DNA of 64,000 bases, taken from NCBI RefSeq assembly GCF_003265705.1, contig NW_020312858.1, positions 6,398,653-6,462,652 on the forward strand, in the 5' to 3' direction. The DNA comes from Callorhinus ursinus. Taxonomy: Eukaryota > Chordata > Mammalia > Carnivora > Otariidae. The position numbers and the translations under genes are program-made. Shown piece after piece: positions 36,080 through 46,805 of this stretch; position 1 is the stretch's first letter, and each line of letters starts with the position of its first letter. The notes under the pieces are model-generated. The model worked only from the letters and a program-made list of their open reading frames with translations, made no database searches and was not told the origin of the DNA.

Positions 36080-36118
<39 letters not shown>

Positions 36119-36271
36119 AAGCACAAGCAGGGGGAGCGGCAGGCAGAGGGAGAGGGAGAAGCAGGCTTCCCGCTGAGCAAGGAGCCCGACGTGGGGCTCG
36201 ATTCCAGGACCTTGGGATCATGACCTGAGCCGAAGGCAGCTGCTTGACCAACTGAGCCACCCAGGTGCCCC
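36046..36271 (-). mobile_element. Carnivore SINE with long GA tract
   Basis: Poly-T, aaaagattttatttatttatttgaccgag, then (GA)n of about 18 units (36084-36118), body, gagccacccaggtgcccc. Flanks ggcaggcagac / ggcatgcagac at 36035-36045 and 36272-36282. Confidence 0.94.
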
Positions 36272-36289
36272 GGCATGCAGACTTTTGAT

Positions 36290-37133
36290 GTCACTTTAGC
36301 TACCCTGGTGTTGTCTTGTTTAAGACTAAGAGAACACCTCTGGAAAAGAAAGTGTTGGGGTGTTGGGGGCCTGGGGTGAGGGATCCTTCTAGGTACACCC
36401 TCCTAGGAAAGTCTTCTCTCCTCCCGAATCTAGGAGTCTGTTGATGATTTCTTCCATGGTCACAGGCACTGGGGCTAAAACAAGAGCTTTGGAATTGTTC
36501 CAAATTGTGCAAGCACAAAGTACAGAAATTGCAAAAAAAAAATGCAAATAATAAAATGGGACAAAAACACATGGAGAGATAGAAGCTTCTCCGTTGTGGC
36601 AGTGAGCATGTCTGCCTTTTAGTGTGGCTCCCTCTGTCTCCGAGTTTAGGGAAGCCAAATGGACAAGAGGGCTCATTTGAGCACTGACTTGCAGCAAAGT
36701 TGGCTTGGGGTGCTCCAGAGAAAAACTGCGTTAAAACAAAACTACTCAAAAGAAGGTGAAGTGCTAGTGACCAGAAGAAAGACGTCCGAGCATGATTTAG
36801 TGAAACCCATGCTTGAACCCTGACTTTGCAATAACCAGCTGTGTAACTCTGGCAAATGACTTACGTTCTCTGAGTTTCAGCTTCCTCATTAGTAAAATGG
36901 GATTTCACAACACTCCTTGAATAAGAGAATGGAGATGAAAGTTTTCGCTTCATGAGGGGTTGTCCAGTAAGTGTCAAAACAGTTGAAAAATAGGGATTTC
37001 TAGAATAAGACTGGTACCTGGACACCCATGTGCTGAGTTTAGAGAGTTGGCTAAATAGGATAAACCTCGGGTCCAACCGTGGCTTGGACATGTGTGTACT
37101 TAATAAACATACATAAGTCTCTGGGTCTAGGAT
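36290..37133. other. No gene seen; MIR relic at about 36795-36915
   Basis: The 149-codon minus frame (36749-36300) is unrecognised. The MIR-like part reads agctgtgtaactctggcaaatgactta, ctgagtttcagcttcctcatta, gtaaaatggg. Confidence 0.45.
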
Positions 37134-37337
37134 GGGGTTCTCAACCTTGACACTTATTGACATTTGGAAAACTCTGTTGTGAGTAGTCGGGTGGGGTGCA
37201 TTGCAGGGTATTTAGGAGCATCTCTGGCCTCTACCCACCAGATGCCAGTAGCTTCCCCGGGCAAAGTAGCAATAACACCAAATGCCTCCAAATGTTGCCA
37301 AATAGCTCCTGGGTTGGGGATAAAATTGCCTCTGGTA
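37134..37337 (-). mobile_element. MER20-like hAT-Charlie element
   Basis: ggggttctcaaccttgacacttattgacatttgg, gcatctctggcctctacccaccagatgccagtagc, aatgttgccaaat and aaaattgcctctgg match MER20 in order, read as the complement. Right inverted end not clean. Confidence 0.75.
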
Positions 37338-37374
37338 GGGACCCACACAAGTCTGAACTCACATGAAGGAAACT

Positions 37375-37431
37375 CTGTGTGTGTGTCTCTGTGTGTGTGT
37401 GTGTGCATGTGTGCATGCGAATATGTGTGTA
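37375..37431. repeat. (TG)n microsatellite
   Basis: Degenerate TG repeats: ctgtgtgtgtgtctctgtgtgtgtgtgtgtgcatgtgtgcatg and onward. Confidence 0.9.
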
Positions 37432-37639
37432 TAGAGCGGAATTAAGAGGGGGTGGCTAAATATTCAATGTGCCAATATCATAATAAGGCAAAATCTGAGC
37501 TTTTTCTTTTTAGAGGCAACCCAAATAATTTGCTGTTCAAAAACTAAACTTTAGGGGCATGCTGTCAGTTAATATTAAACATACAGCATATATTCACTTT
37601 GTAACATTTCTTCACACTGTACTATCATTATCTATTTCT

Positions 37640-37772
37640 TAGGCCATTTCACCCTGGACTATTAGCTTCTTGGGGATAGAAGCCACTTCTTTTTTCTATA
37701 TCTTAGGACATGGCAGAACATTTGGCCCATAGTTGTTGACTAAAGGCAATATTTATTGAATGAATGGAAGAA
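37640..37772 (+). mobile_element. L2 LINE 3' end
   Basis: gccatttcaccctggactattagcttcttggggatagaagcc ... ggcccatagttgttgactaaaggcaatatttattgaatgaatgg is a standard L2 3' end. Confidence 0.65.
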
Positions 37773-37964
37773 GTCAGAACACTTTAGTGTGGCTTAAAAA
37801 CCATAGAATGACTCTTACAGATCTATTGAATAAGAACAATGGTATATAATGTATGAAAAGATGCTTCTTTTAATGCCTAGTAAGTAGACTAACTCACCTG
37901 AATAGTTATGGAAATTCAGAAATTCAACTTCAACCCAGAGAACTGAGGCCAAATTCTTTCTGAC

Positions 37965-38047
37965 TAGATGAATAGATGGATGGACGAATGGATGGTTGAA
38001 CAGATGGAAGGATGGATGGATAGATGGATGGATTGGTGGATGGAGAA
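37965..38047. repeat. (GATG)n tetranucleotide repeat
   Basis: Imperfect gatgga/gatg units across about 80 bp. The reverse strand reads ATCC-type, giving the HPSIHPS pattern in a minus-strand frame that is not a gene. Confidence 0.9.
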
Positions 38048-38129
38048 GGATATGAGGTAAAGATGTATATAAACAATTCTTAAACAGAGAAGAGTATGGA
38101 AAAAGTGTAATGTTGACAACAGCAGAAAC

Positions 38130-38290
38130 TAACATTTAGTGAAGACTTATTCAGTTTTAAACACTATATTGGTGGTGTTTTACGTATGTTATCCTTTATA
38201 ATCCTCATAATGATGAAGGTATTATTGTCCCCATGTTAAAACCAAGGCTGAGTGAGATTAAACAACCCACTCAAGATGGAAGGATAGGCC
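38130..38290. mobile_element. MIR-like SINE relic
   Basis: catttagtgaagacttattcag, cctttataatcctcataatgatgaagg, accaaggctgagtgagattaaacaaccc: the ancient MIR-type order. Family moderate confidence. Confidence 0.5.
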
Positions 38291-38460
38291 TATGAGCCCA
38301 GCCCTAAGTGTTTCCTAGAAGGCTCCCCCATCCAAAATGGAGAGCAGAGACCTGTGAGGAACTGTGTCTTGGCCTTCCAGGGCCCCATCTCCTTCCCCAC
38401 AGTGTGGTGGCTGCAGCCTGGCTCCAGCTCCTGGCCCAGTGCTTCTCCAATAGGTCTTTT

Positions 38461-38668
38461 TAAAAAATTATTTTATTTATTTATTTATTTGAGAGAGAGA
38501 GAGAGAGAGCACACTAGCAGATTAGTGGGGAGCGGGGCAGAGGGGAGAGGGAGAAGCAGACTCCCCGCTGAGCTGGGAGCCCAAAGTGAGGCTCAATCCC
38601 AGGACTCCAAGATCATGACCTGAGCCGAAAGCAGGTGCTTAACCGACTGAGTCACCCAGACGCCTAAA
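38461..38668 (-). mobile_element. Carnivore SINE, minus orientation
   Basis: aaaaaattattttatttatttatttatttgag, body, gagtcacccagacgcct. Duplications aggtctttt at 38452-38460 and 38683-38691; about 14 bases of extra sequence lie between the SINE end and the right copy. Confidence 0.9.
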
Positions 38669-38964
38669 CCCCATCCCCCAGCAGGTCTTTTTTTGCAGTG
38701 TTGACAGGTCACAACACACAAGGCTTTGGCTGGGTGCCCACCCCGCACAGGGTCCCCACACTGTCATGAGCCCATAGCAGGTGAGGACTATGGAAATTAC
38801 CTCTCACCACGATCGCAAGCTACCTGTGGCTGTGTTCATCACCAAGTGAAAAAAACACCTTTTTTGTTGGAAGCCCATCACTCACCAGGCAAGCCAGAAA
38901 TAAAACGCAGATGGCTAAACCATCTTAATTCTCTCCTGTCCCGTCCACGGTGTCTGTGCATTTT

Positions 38965-39157
38965 TTTTTTTTTAAGATTTTATTTATTTGACCGAGAGAG
39001 ACACAGCGAGAGAGGGAACACAAGCAGGGGGAGCGGGAGAGGGAGAAGCAGGCTTCCCGCGGAGCAGGGAGCCCGATGCGGGGCTCGATCCCAGGACTCC
39101 GGGATCATGACCCGAGCCGAAGGCAGGCGCTTAACGACAGAGCCCCCCCGGCGCCCC
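38965..39157 (-). mobile_element. Carnivore SINE with perfect 19-bp duplications
   Basis: Poly-T, aagattttatttatttgaccgagagagacacagcg, body, ggcgcccc end. Flanked by identical cacggtgtctgtgcatttt at 38946-38964 and 39158-39176. Near-consensus body and perfect long duplications suggest one of the youngest SINEs here. Confidence 0.97.
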
Positions 39158-39176
39158 ACGGTGTCTGTGCATTTTA

Positions 39177-40562
39177 ACCCACACTTTTACATGAGTCCCA
39201 CAAGCGTTCTGGGGAGAGCACTCTCAGAGGTCATGAACTCCAGAATAGGCTGTCAGCTCCACCTGGCATTCCCTGGTGAGGCTTACGTTCATTCACTCAT
39301 TTCATAAATCAACCATATTTACTGAGCTTGTACTACATGTCAGACACAGTGTTAAGAGTGGGAATGAGACGGTCAAGGGCATGGAACTTGCATCTGGTGG
39401 GAGGGGACAGAAAGCAGAGGAATAAGTCCTAGGGAGTAAGAAGGGCGTGGGGTTGGGAAGTAACTGGGCGTGGGCAGAGCTGCAGAAATGCAGGTGATCG
39501 GGGAAGACTGTCCTGGGATGAGCAGGGTGAGGTGCCCTGATTGAGGCCCCTTGGGGAGGGGGATTGGGGCTCCTGTTGGTTCAGGCCATTGAAAACACCT
39601 GGGTTCAGAACCAGGCCTGTGGCTATATCCTGATGCACGTATATCAAATTATAGGATTAAAAAAATAAAATGGGAGAGAAAAGCGGGAGGATGAGAAAGA
39701 GAAACCAAATCTTATGTGAACCATGAAAGTTTGAAGAGAATGGGGCCTAAGACAGGAGCTTGGGCTACTGTGGAAAAAGGATATTATGGTCAACAAGAAG
39801 AAAATGGAGCTACTCTTTATCGGCCGATACTGCGCCAAATGCTTGACGTATATTGCTTTATTGAGTTCTTCTTAAGAAGAAATGAATAAATCCCTGTAAT
39901 ATACCATGATGCCTATCTCATAGATGGGGAAACCAAGGCTCAGGGAGTTTAAATACATTTTTCTCGGTCATCCTGCTGTGGCAGATGGGGTTCAAATCTT
40001 CAAAGCTAGATTTCATGTCTCTAAAGGGTGTGCCCTGTCCCCGATGAAGGACCATTCCCTCCGAGGATGAGCAGCTGAGTATCTTGGCTGGAGTGGAATA
40101 AAGGAAAAATTTCCCAAGGATAAGAAGGGGGAGGGTGGTATGGATGTGAACTTTTCCTGGGGCTGAACATTTGGTGGGGAAGGGACAGTGGGGTGGGCAG
40201 AGAGTAGCTTGCGTGGGTAGGTTCCAGAACTCAGATTTAGTTCATTGAATATATTAACAATAAATATAGTTACTAGACAATTGAGTCTGTGAGTAAATAC
40301 CGAGTCGTAATATCCACATCCATTCAGAACGTGCCAGTTGGGGTACCGATCACTGTCTCTTCCATTTGGATCTATAGACCTGTCATCCCCCGGATGGAAG
40401 GCAAGGGTTATTAGTTTTTTAAAGAGAGGTAACAAGTTCAGACAGTATGATGAGTTACATAGTGAAAAGTATGTCTCCCTTCTCCTCCTTGAGAAACCAC
40501 CAGAATCAGACTATTTTAAACTTTAAGTGTGAGTTTGAGGGCTTCCAATCCTTGTTCCTTTA
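39177..40562. other. No gene seen
   Basis: About 39285-39450 is an old relic (catttcataaatcaaccatatttactgagcttgtactacatgtcagacacagtg). About 39820-39990 is MIR-like. The 140-codon minus frame 40435-40013 is unrecognised and has no exon support. Confidence 0.45.
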
Positions 40563-40568
40563 AAGGAT

Positions 40569-40756
40569 CCTGGGTGGCTCAGATGGTTAAGCAACTGCCT
40601 TCGGCTCAGGTCATGATCTCAGGGTCCTGGGATCGAGCCCCGTGTCGGGCTCCCTGCTTGGCGGGGAGCCTGCTTCTCCCTCTCCCTCTACTGTCTCCCC
40701 TGCTTGTGGTCTCTCGCGCTCTCCGTCAAACAAATAATAAAATCTTAAAAAAAATG
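40569..40756 (+). mobile_element. Carnivore SINE, plus orientation, 5' end trimmed
   Basis: Begins cctgggtggctcagatggttaagc, lacking the usual first few bases; the aaggatc duplication (40563-40569, 40757-40763) overlaps its start. Ends aaacaaataataaaatctt plus poly-A. Confidence 0.92.
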
Positions 40757-40858
40757 AAGGATCTCCTGTACCTTCCTAAGCCCCACTTATTCCTTAATTA
40801 AATACATAATTACTAAGTAATTATGTATTTGGGGCAAAGCCTTTGTTTCTTTTTTGGC

Positions 40859-41293
40859 ATGTTTTCTATTGGGCTGTAACAAATGCTCCCAAACTCAGTG
40901 ACTTAAAATGACACAATTTATTATTTTATAGTTCTGGACGTCAGAAGCCCAAAATGAGTTGGTAGGGCTGCATTCCTTCTGGAAGCTCTAGGGGAGAATC
41001 AGTGTCCTTGACTTTTCTAATTTCCAGAAACCACCTGCACTCCTGGTCCATTTTCAAAGCCAATAGAAAAGCATCTTCAAATCTCTGTCTCTTACACATT
41101 GATTCTCCTGCCTCTCTGTTTCCCTTTTAAGGATGTTTATAATTAGATTGGGCAAAACTAGATAATCTAACAATCTCCTAATCTCAAGATCCTTAAGGGT
41201 CTTTTTGTCCCTTTTGCCTTATAAATTAACAAATTCACAGGTTCTGGGGATTAAGATGTGGACATGATTGGGGACCATCATTCAGCCCTTCAT
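40859..41293 (-). mobile_element. MLT1-type solo LTR, minus orientation
   Basis: tctattgggctgtaacaaatgctccc, ttatagttctggacgtcagaagcc, ctcctaatctcaagatcc and gaccatcattcagcccttcat match an MLT1 LTR complement, diverged. Confidence 0.75.
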
Positions 41294-41384
41294 GCCATCA
41301 CAAATGGAAATATGTATGCCCAAGTGAAAAAAAACACCTACATCTCTGCATTAAGTTATAATTCATCCAGTTCTCTCCATCCAT

Positions 41385-41880
41385 AGACCCCACATGGTTG
41401 GGCTCCCTGTTGTCTTTGCCTCAGGTCATTGCAAAGCCGGCTCAGTAGGTTCCTGGTACCTGGATCGCTCTTCCTGTCAATTCTCCACTCTGCAGCCAGG
41501 TGGCCTTTCTAAGCATACAACTGGTTCTTACCATTCTTGTAAAACATCTCAGTGAGTCCCCATTGGGCTCAATATGATGTCAAGCTTCCTCTGTGGAGTT
41601 AACAAGACTTCTCAAAATGCCACCCTGTGCCCACCTTGAATGTCTTCCAGCTCCTCGAGTGCCCCGCCAACCCCCGGTCTTTGCATTGCTCTTTTCATTT
41701 TTTAGCTCTCAGTGTAGGTGTTTGCCCCCTCCAGGAAGCCTACCTGATTCTCCACAACTAGGCTAGATTAGCCTCTGTGGTCCAAAGGCAGTGCTGTATC
41801 ATCTAACACACCCTCACCACGCTGAATGGACGTCCATCTTGCTCACCTGGCACGTTTCATTAATATGTATTGCCTTAGTG
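41385..41880 (+). mobile_element. L2 LINE fragment
   Basis: agccaggtggcctttctaagcatac, ctcagtgagtccccattgggctc, ccctccaggaagcctacctgattctcc and cacctggcacgtttcattaat are L2 ORF2-end/3' sequence in order. Confidence 0.6.
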
Positions 41881-43384
41881 AATGCATGAATACATGAGTG
41901 AGTGAACTAGAGTCTCGCTGTAGAAACAGACTATCTGGTCTCCACCCCCACCCTGATATTGATCATCAACCTCGATTCTTGGAGTACAAAGCCCATTTGG
42001 GAAGGTAGGACCCGGTATGGAGGGCTGCAGGTAGCAGCGTGTCATCAGAAAAGTAGCCATACATATGCACCTGCGTCCATTTTCTTTTTTCGGCGGTGGT
42101 AGTGCATCTGACGGACTTTTAGCTGAGCTTTTAGAGCTGGGGCCTTGCCTTTCTCTCTAGCTTTAGAGAGACCGATTTTGCAGAGCAGGAAACCATCAGC
42201 AGCTAGAAATAGCTCAACAAGAAGCACTTGCTGGTGTAGACGTGTCTGTGGACATACTGTGCACTCACTAGGTTTTTAAAGGAAAGCACCTAGAAAGGGT
42301 TCTCTGCACCAACATGCACCCTATTTTCCTTAACCTTCCCCTTCCACAGAATACTCCTGGCCTTCCTGAAAGCCAGGTCCCAGGCCCCGCGAGTTGGAAT
42401 TCCCCAGAGAAGGAAGGGGAGGAGGGCAAGGGACTCTGGCAGGGGTGGGGGGGGAGCACTTCCTTCCTGCTCCCGGACATGCCAGGCAAGGCAGTGAGCC
42501 ACCCTGGCAGCTTGTTTTGCTGGAAACAGCGGCCCCAGCGAAAGGCACGACGTGGCAGCATCTCTCGGGAGGGCGGCAGCTTACAAGATTCCACTCTTCC
42601 CATGCCAACCTGGCAGCCAAGATGGTGAGGCAGGCTTCACTTCCAGGAGAAAGCTCTGCTTCTCGCAGGAGGTGGATTACAGGAAGGATGTAGATGGTCC
42701 ACAGTGCATAGCAGGGATTCTTCAGCGGAGGGGCGGGGGGAGCCGACGAGGTTTGTTGAGCAGCAGAACTTGCCAAAGAAACAGGGCACATTTGAGACAG
42801 ACGGCAGCCTTCCCAAGCCCTAGGTGGGACTCTTTCCTCCCTCGCCCCCACCTCCCTTCTCTGGGTCGGCTGGCTCCTTTGTTCCCCTCTCTCCCTGGCC
42901 ATCACAGTTGAGTAGGAAAAGTAACCTGCCATTTCCTCAGGGAGAGCACAAGCCATGTCTCCAGGTCCTAAGAGAGAGCATCTTTCAAGGCATGGTCTTT
43001 CCACAGTAACTATTCCATTCTTGCCCTTGTCTCCGAAGCACATGTCCCGGCCACACTTGGACGGGGAGTTTGAAAGGCTATTCTTTCCAGGGAAAAAAGC
43101 AAAGTAGACTTCACTCACTCCTTGTCTGGTGGTGGGTGTTCCCAAGCAGATCCAGGCCCCAAGGCCGGAGGGTCTCATGGCTAATGAACATGGCCGTCAC
43201 CTGGGGCGTGAGTGAAGCTCCAGTTTTCTGGGTTTTTCACAGACCTCTGGATGGAGGTCCGAGGAATCTATATGAGGCAGGGCTTGGGAGCAGCGGTGGA
43301 GGTTAGTTTTCAGCAAATTTGCCAGCACACTTTAGGATCCCAGCAGAGTGGGCAGATGAATCGGTTTTGGCTTCCGATAGCTCT
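41881..43384. other. GC-rich, no gene supported
   Basis: Contains the longest non-L1 open frame in the window (282 codons, 43178-42330, minus). It is rich in P, S, R and G with no recognisable domain, and other frames on both strands are open nearby, as expected from GC-rich composition. I treat it as non-coding. Confidence 0.45.
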
Positions 43385-43580
43385 AGATAATGAACCTTGG
43401 CTGTGCTGCCAAGTGTGTGACCTTGGGAAGGGCACCTCTCCTCCATCAGTCTCAGCTTCCTCAGCTGTAGAATGGGAACAGTAACAGTGTGCCCCACCAA
43501 GGCTGCTGGGAGCATGAAATGAGGCTGTGTAGGCACAGTGCCCGACACGCAGTGCATGCTCCGCAAATGGCAGCTGGCCC
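43385..43580 (+). mobile_element. MIR SINE
   Basis: gtgtgtgaccttgggaagggcacctctcctc, tcagcttcctcagctgtagaatggg and ggctgctgggagcatgaaatgag: the MIR core and 3' part in order. Confidence 0.7.
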
Positions 43581-44194
43581 TGATGGTGTGGTTAGGGGTA
43601 ATTATGTTTGGGTGTGGAAAGGATCTCCCATCTGCTCCGGGCCGAATGCCCAGTGTTGCTCTAGGAAGGGGTGGGAGCCTGAAGTCTAGTGAAGCATGCT
43701 GACTGAGATGTGACCAGAAGGTGGTGGGCAGATCTGGGTTTGAATCTTGCCTCCAACAATGGAATACTGGGCAAAATGTTCTATTTTTCTTAGTCTCCTT
43801 GGTCTGAACTTTACAAATAGTGTATGTCTTGAAAACTGCTTAAGGATATCAAGTGAAACATCTATAAACTTCAGTTTCTTCATTATTTCTGACCCATTCT
43901 GGTTCCAAGTGATACACTTCTTTGCTCGTGGATTACACATGACTAATAATAATATTTAGGGAAGGTGAGCAATTTGATAGCATTACAATTTTATTTATTG
44001 AAAAAAATGTACATTGACCATGGAAACTCTGAGGAATCATGGCTGGTCTTTGGGGAGACAGAGTTCATTCATTTACAGTGTGGGGTATGGGCCACTAAAT
44101 GGAGCACAAAAAGGTAGCTTTTAAAAATTTTGATATTGTTAACATAGTAACATTTATATTAAAAAGAAAAGTCAGGTTGGGCTAGCACATAAAT

Positions 44195-44395
44195 AATGTG
44201 AGTTAGGAGGGAGTCATCCCTGGGTTCACATCCCTGCAGTTAGAAGCTATGTGACCTTGACTAAGATACTAAGCCTCTCTGGGGCTGAGTTTTGGCATCT
44301 ATAAGAATAGAAGGTTGTGCCCACCTTGCTGGTTTGTGGTGGGTTTAAAATGAGACATCAGGTTACAAAGGTACAGAATCGGCATTCAAATATAT
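44195..44395 (+). mobile_element. MIR SINE
   Basis: ctatgtgaccttgactaagatactaagcctctctggggctgagttttggcatctataagaat matches MIR, followed by the ttgctggtttgtggtgggtttaaaatgagac tail. Confidence 0.65.
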
Positions 44396-44429
44396 TTATA
44401 TTAAGCCACACCTCTTTCTACTCTTTTTA

Positions 44430-44935
44430 AATGTCAATTTTTTAGCCAAGTCTCTTGGATTTTCTATATAAATAGCTTCATCTGCAAATAGTGATAATTT
44501 TGCCCATTCCTTACCAATAGTTAAGTCTCTGTTTTTATTTTTGTTTTCTTCTCTTATGTTATAGTGGGACCTAGGGCTTTCAGAAGGATGCTTAATGATA
44601 TGGTGGCAGCCTCTCTTGTCATTGCCTCAGTGGGAAGATTCTGGTATTTTGTCATTAGGTATGATTTCTTTGTAAAACTCTAGTAGCATCATCATATTCA
44701 AAATTTCCCCCTATTTTTACTTTTATAAGATCTGTTTGTTTGTTTTTTCCTATGAGGAATTGACTCTTATTAACTTTGTTTTTCTTTTTTTAGCAGTTCT
44801 CAAAGTAATCCCATGGTCTTCTCTTTTTCTTTGGCTTTACCCCACTAATCTGCATGATTGACGCTGGTAATAGGCAACCATCCTTGCATTCCTGGAATCA
44901 ACCCTACCTGGTCCACTGGGTACCAGTGAGACACT
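44430..44935 (-). mobile_element. Ancient L1 ORF2 (reverse transcriptase) fragment
   Basis: Minus-orientation RT sequence. cttcatctgcaaatagtgataattttgcc is the FADD region complement, and caaccatccttgcattcctggaatcaaccctacctggtc translates as DQVGLIPGMQGW, the RT block that reads [12 protein letters not shown] in the full-length copy. Decayed by indels. Confidence 0.8.
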
Positions 44936-46690
44936 TGCCTCTTCCTCTCCCATCCTCTGGTCCTGTGGTCATCCATTATCTTCTCTCTCTGATGCCTGCT
45001 TCCCCTGTGCCCTGACACAATCCCTTCAGAAGGAGGGAGGGCATGAAGAGGGGGGCCTATTTGCGAGTGCACCCAGGAGGAGACTGTCACAAGACCAGCT
45101 GGACACATGGAGGGAGAAACCCATGAGTTCCTGGTTCCTGTCCGTTGAAGGTTTGGAAGCCTTCAGAGCCTGTCCCCCTGTGCCAACCCATCCCTTGCAA
45201 ACCGCCGCTACAGCAGCCTCTGACCAGCTGCCAGGCCCCTGACCTCATGTTCCTCTGACCACAGAGGACCAAGGCCATGTCTGCCCCAGGCTGTTTCCAT
45301 AGAAATGCAAATACATAGAGAGAGCGCTTCCTCTTCAGGCCACCTTGCCCCTTTCTTCCCGTTTCTTCTAGATCTTTATGACAATAGCTCAGATTTCACA
45401 ACAGAGAGATGTGTCACTCAGTCACGCGGTTCCCTATGAAGAAATACATTTTCTTCTCTCTATTTTTTTTGAAAGCACAGAAAATACGACAGATAAACTT
45501 CTGGGTCTTTATGAGGAGGTCACGCTCATGTCTCCCACAGGGGACAGGGAGCGAAACAGGAGCTAAGCCTAGAGGGGTCTTTGCAGAGGAGCTTCACTTT
45601 GGGTTTGCCTGACAGAGGGGAGCTCTCCCAGAAGGAGATGGGTGGTGCTGCATCAGCCCCTGGTGGCGGTTCAGACCCAACTCTTCTGACCCCAAAGGTG
45701 GAAACTAGGATTTCTGCCTTCCTGGAAGAGGCCCATCTCCTTCCACCCTCCAGCTTATCTCCCTCTGTGACAAGGATTGTCAACTTAAAAAAAAATCTGT
45801 GTGGAACCCAGGAAGTATGGGAAGAACCCATTTTTAAGCTTCAAGTTGTGTTGATTTGGGGTTGAGTTTTTGTATATTCAACTTCCTGTAAGACCAAGCT
45901 CTGAGAAGACCAAGCTCTGAGAAGGGCCATGGGCAGGGCATAAGCAACAAAGAACTGATAAGGGCAGGAAGTATGTCTTAGGTCTATGCCAAGAGGAGAC
46001 CCAGAGATGAGGATTCCCGTGTAGGTGACTGACGAAGCGAAATTGGTAAGGGAGGGGAAGTCAGAGAGGAAAGGGTACAGAACCAAGCGAGGGTGTGTTC
46101 TCAGACAAAGTCTTGCAGAGATTGACTTCAGCTTGAGCCCACAACCACACTGGAGCAATAGTTAAGCCTCAGAGGCATCCTGACTGGAAGTAAGGGGGTT
46201 AGGGTTTCACACAACTTCCCACCACAGTGTCAAGTTTCCCAGGGGGACGTTTCCTAGGAACTTCCAGCTTTCTCTGTATGTGGAAAGAGGGGGCTCATGC
46301 AGCCCAAGGGTGGTGCCTTGAATAAAAGAACCACAGAAGCCAAGGGGAGTACCCATAAACAGTAAGAGGGGATCAGACCAGGACCTGGCTGCACCACCCA
46401 AATGGTTCTTCTATGAAGGGAATAGTCGTGTCACCGGACCCAGGGTAAACCTGCAGATTCCCTGCTCTCAGATGGACGATGGCACTAGTATTTCTGGGGG
46501 TGGAGCCCAGACACCTGCATGTCTGTCCACTCTCCGTGCGACTCTAAGGCCTTCTAACGGTGGCCAGCCACCCCTGTAAGTGTTGCAATGGGCTGAGGGT
46601 GAGCTCACTGCCAACAGCAAATTGGGGGCCAGGGCAATAGGAAGCACGACTCTTTAAAATGGAAGAAAGTGTAGCATGGGAGACGGGACA
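44936..46690. other. No gene seen
   Basis: GC-balanced unique-looking sequence. Open frames under about 105 codons overlap on both strands. A 16-bp tandem duplication lies at 45891-45922. Confidence 0.4.
45891..45922. repeat. 16-bp tandem duplication
   Basis: agaccaagctctgaga occurs twice in direct tandem (45891-45906, 45907-45922) with no mismatch. Confidence 0.95.
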
Positions 46691-46805
46691 CAAGACAGGC
46701 TTTGCAGGCAAACCCACTTGAATTCCTCTCCTGGCCCAGGGCTCTGTGACTTGGAGGAAACCCACCTGCCCTCAATTTCTTTACCTCTATGAGTCATAAA
46801 GCTTA
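46690..46805 (+). mobile_element. MIR SINE fragment
   Basis: ggcaaacccacttgaattcctctcctgg, ctctgtgacttggaggaaac, ctgccctcaatttctttacctctatgagt: diverged MIR core. Confidence 0.6.

Noticed and set aside
35875..36228. 117-codon frame ending in RGRSRLPAEQGARRGARFQDLGIMT
   Set aside because: Its second half is the antisense of the SINE; the same ending appears in other SINE-containing frames at 5654-5842, 22538-22819 and 38726-39307.
37815..38135. 106-codon minus frame with an HPSIHPSFH pattern
   Set aside because: Translation of the GATG tetranucleotide repeat.
42330..43178. 282-codon minus-strand frame, the longest outside the L1
   Set aside because: GC-rich with competing open frames on both strands, no recognisable domain, and no evidence of exon structure. 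Possible but unsupported.
44845..45108. 87-codon minus frame as a gene
   Set aside because: Its end matches the L1 reverse transcriptase block DQVG.IPGMQGW; the rest is unrelated flank.
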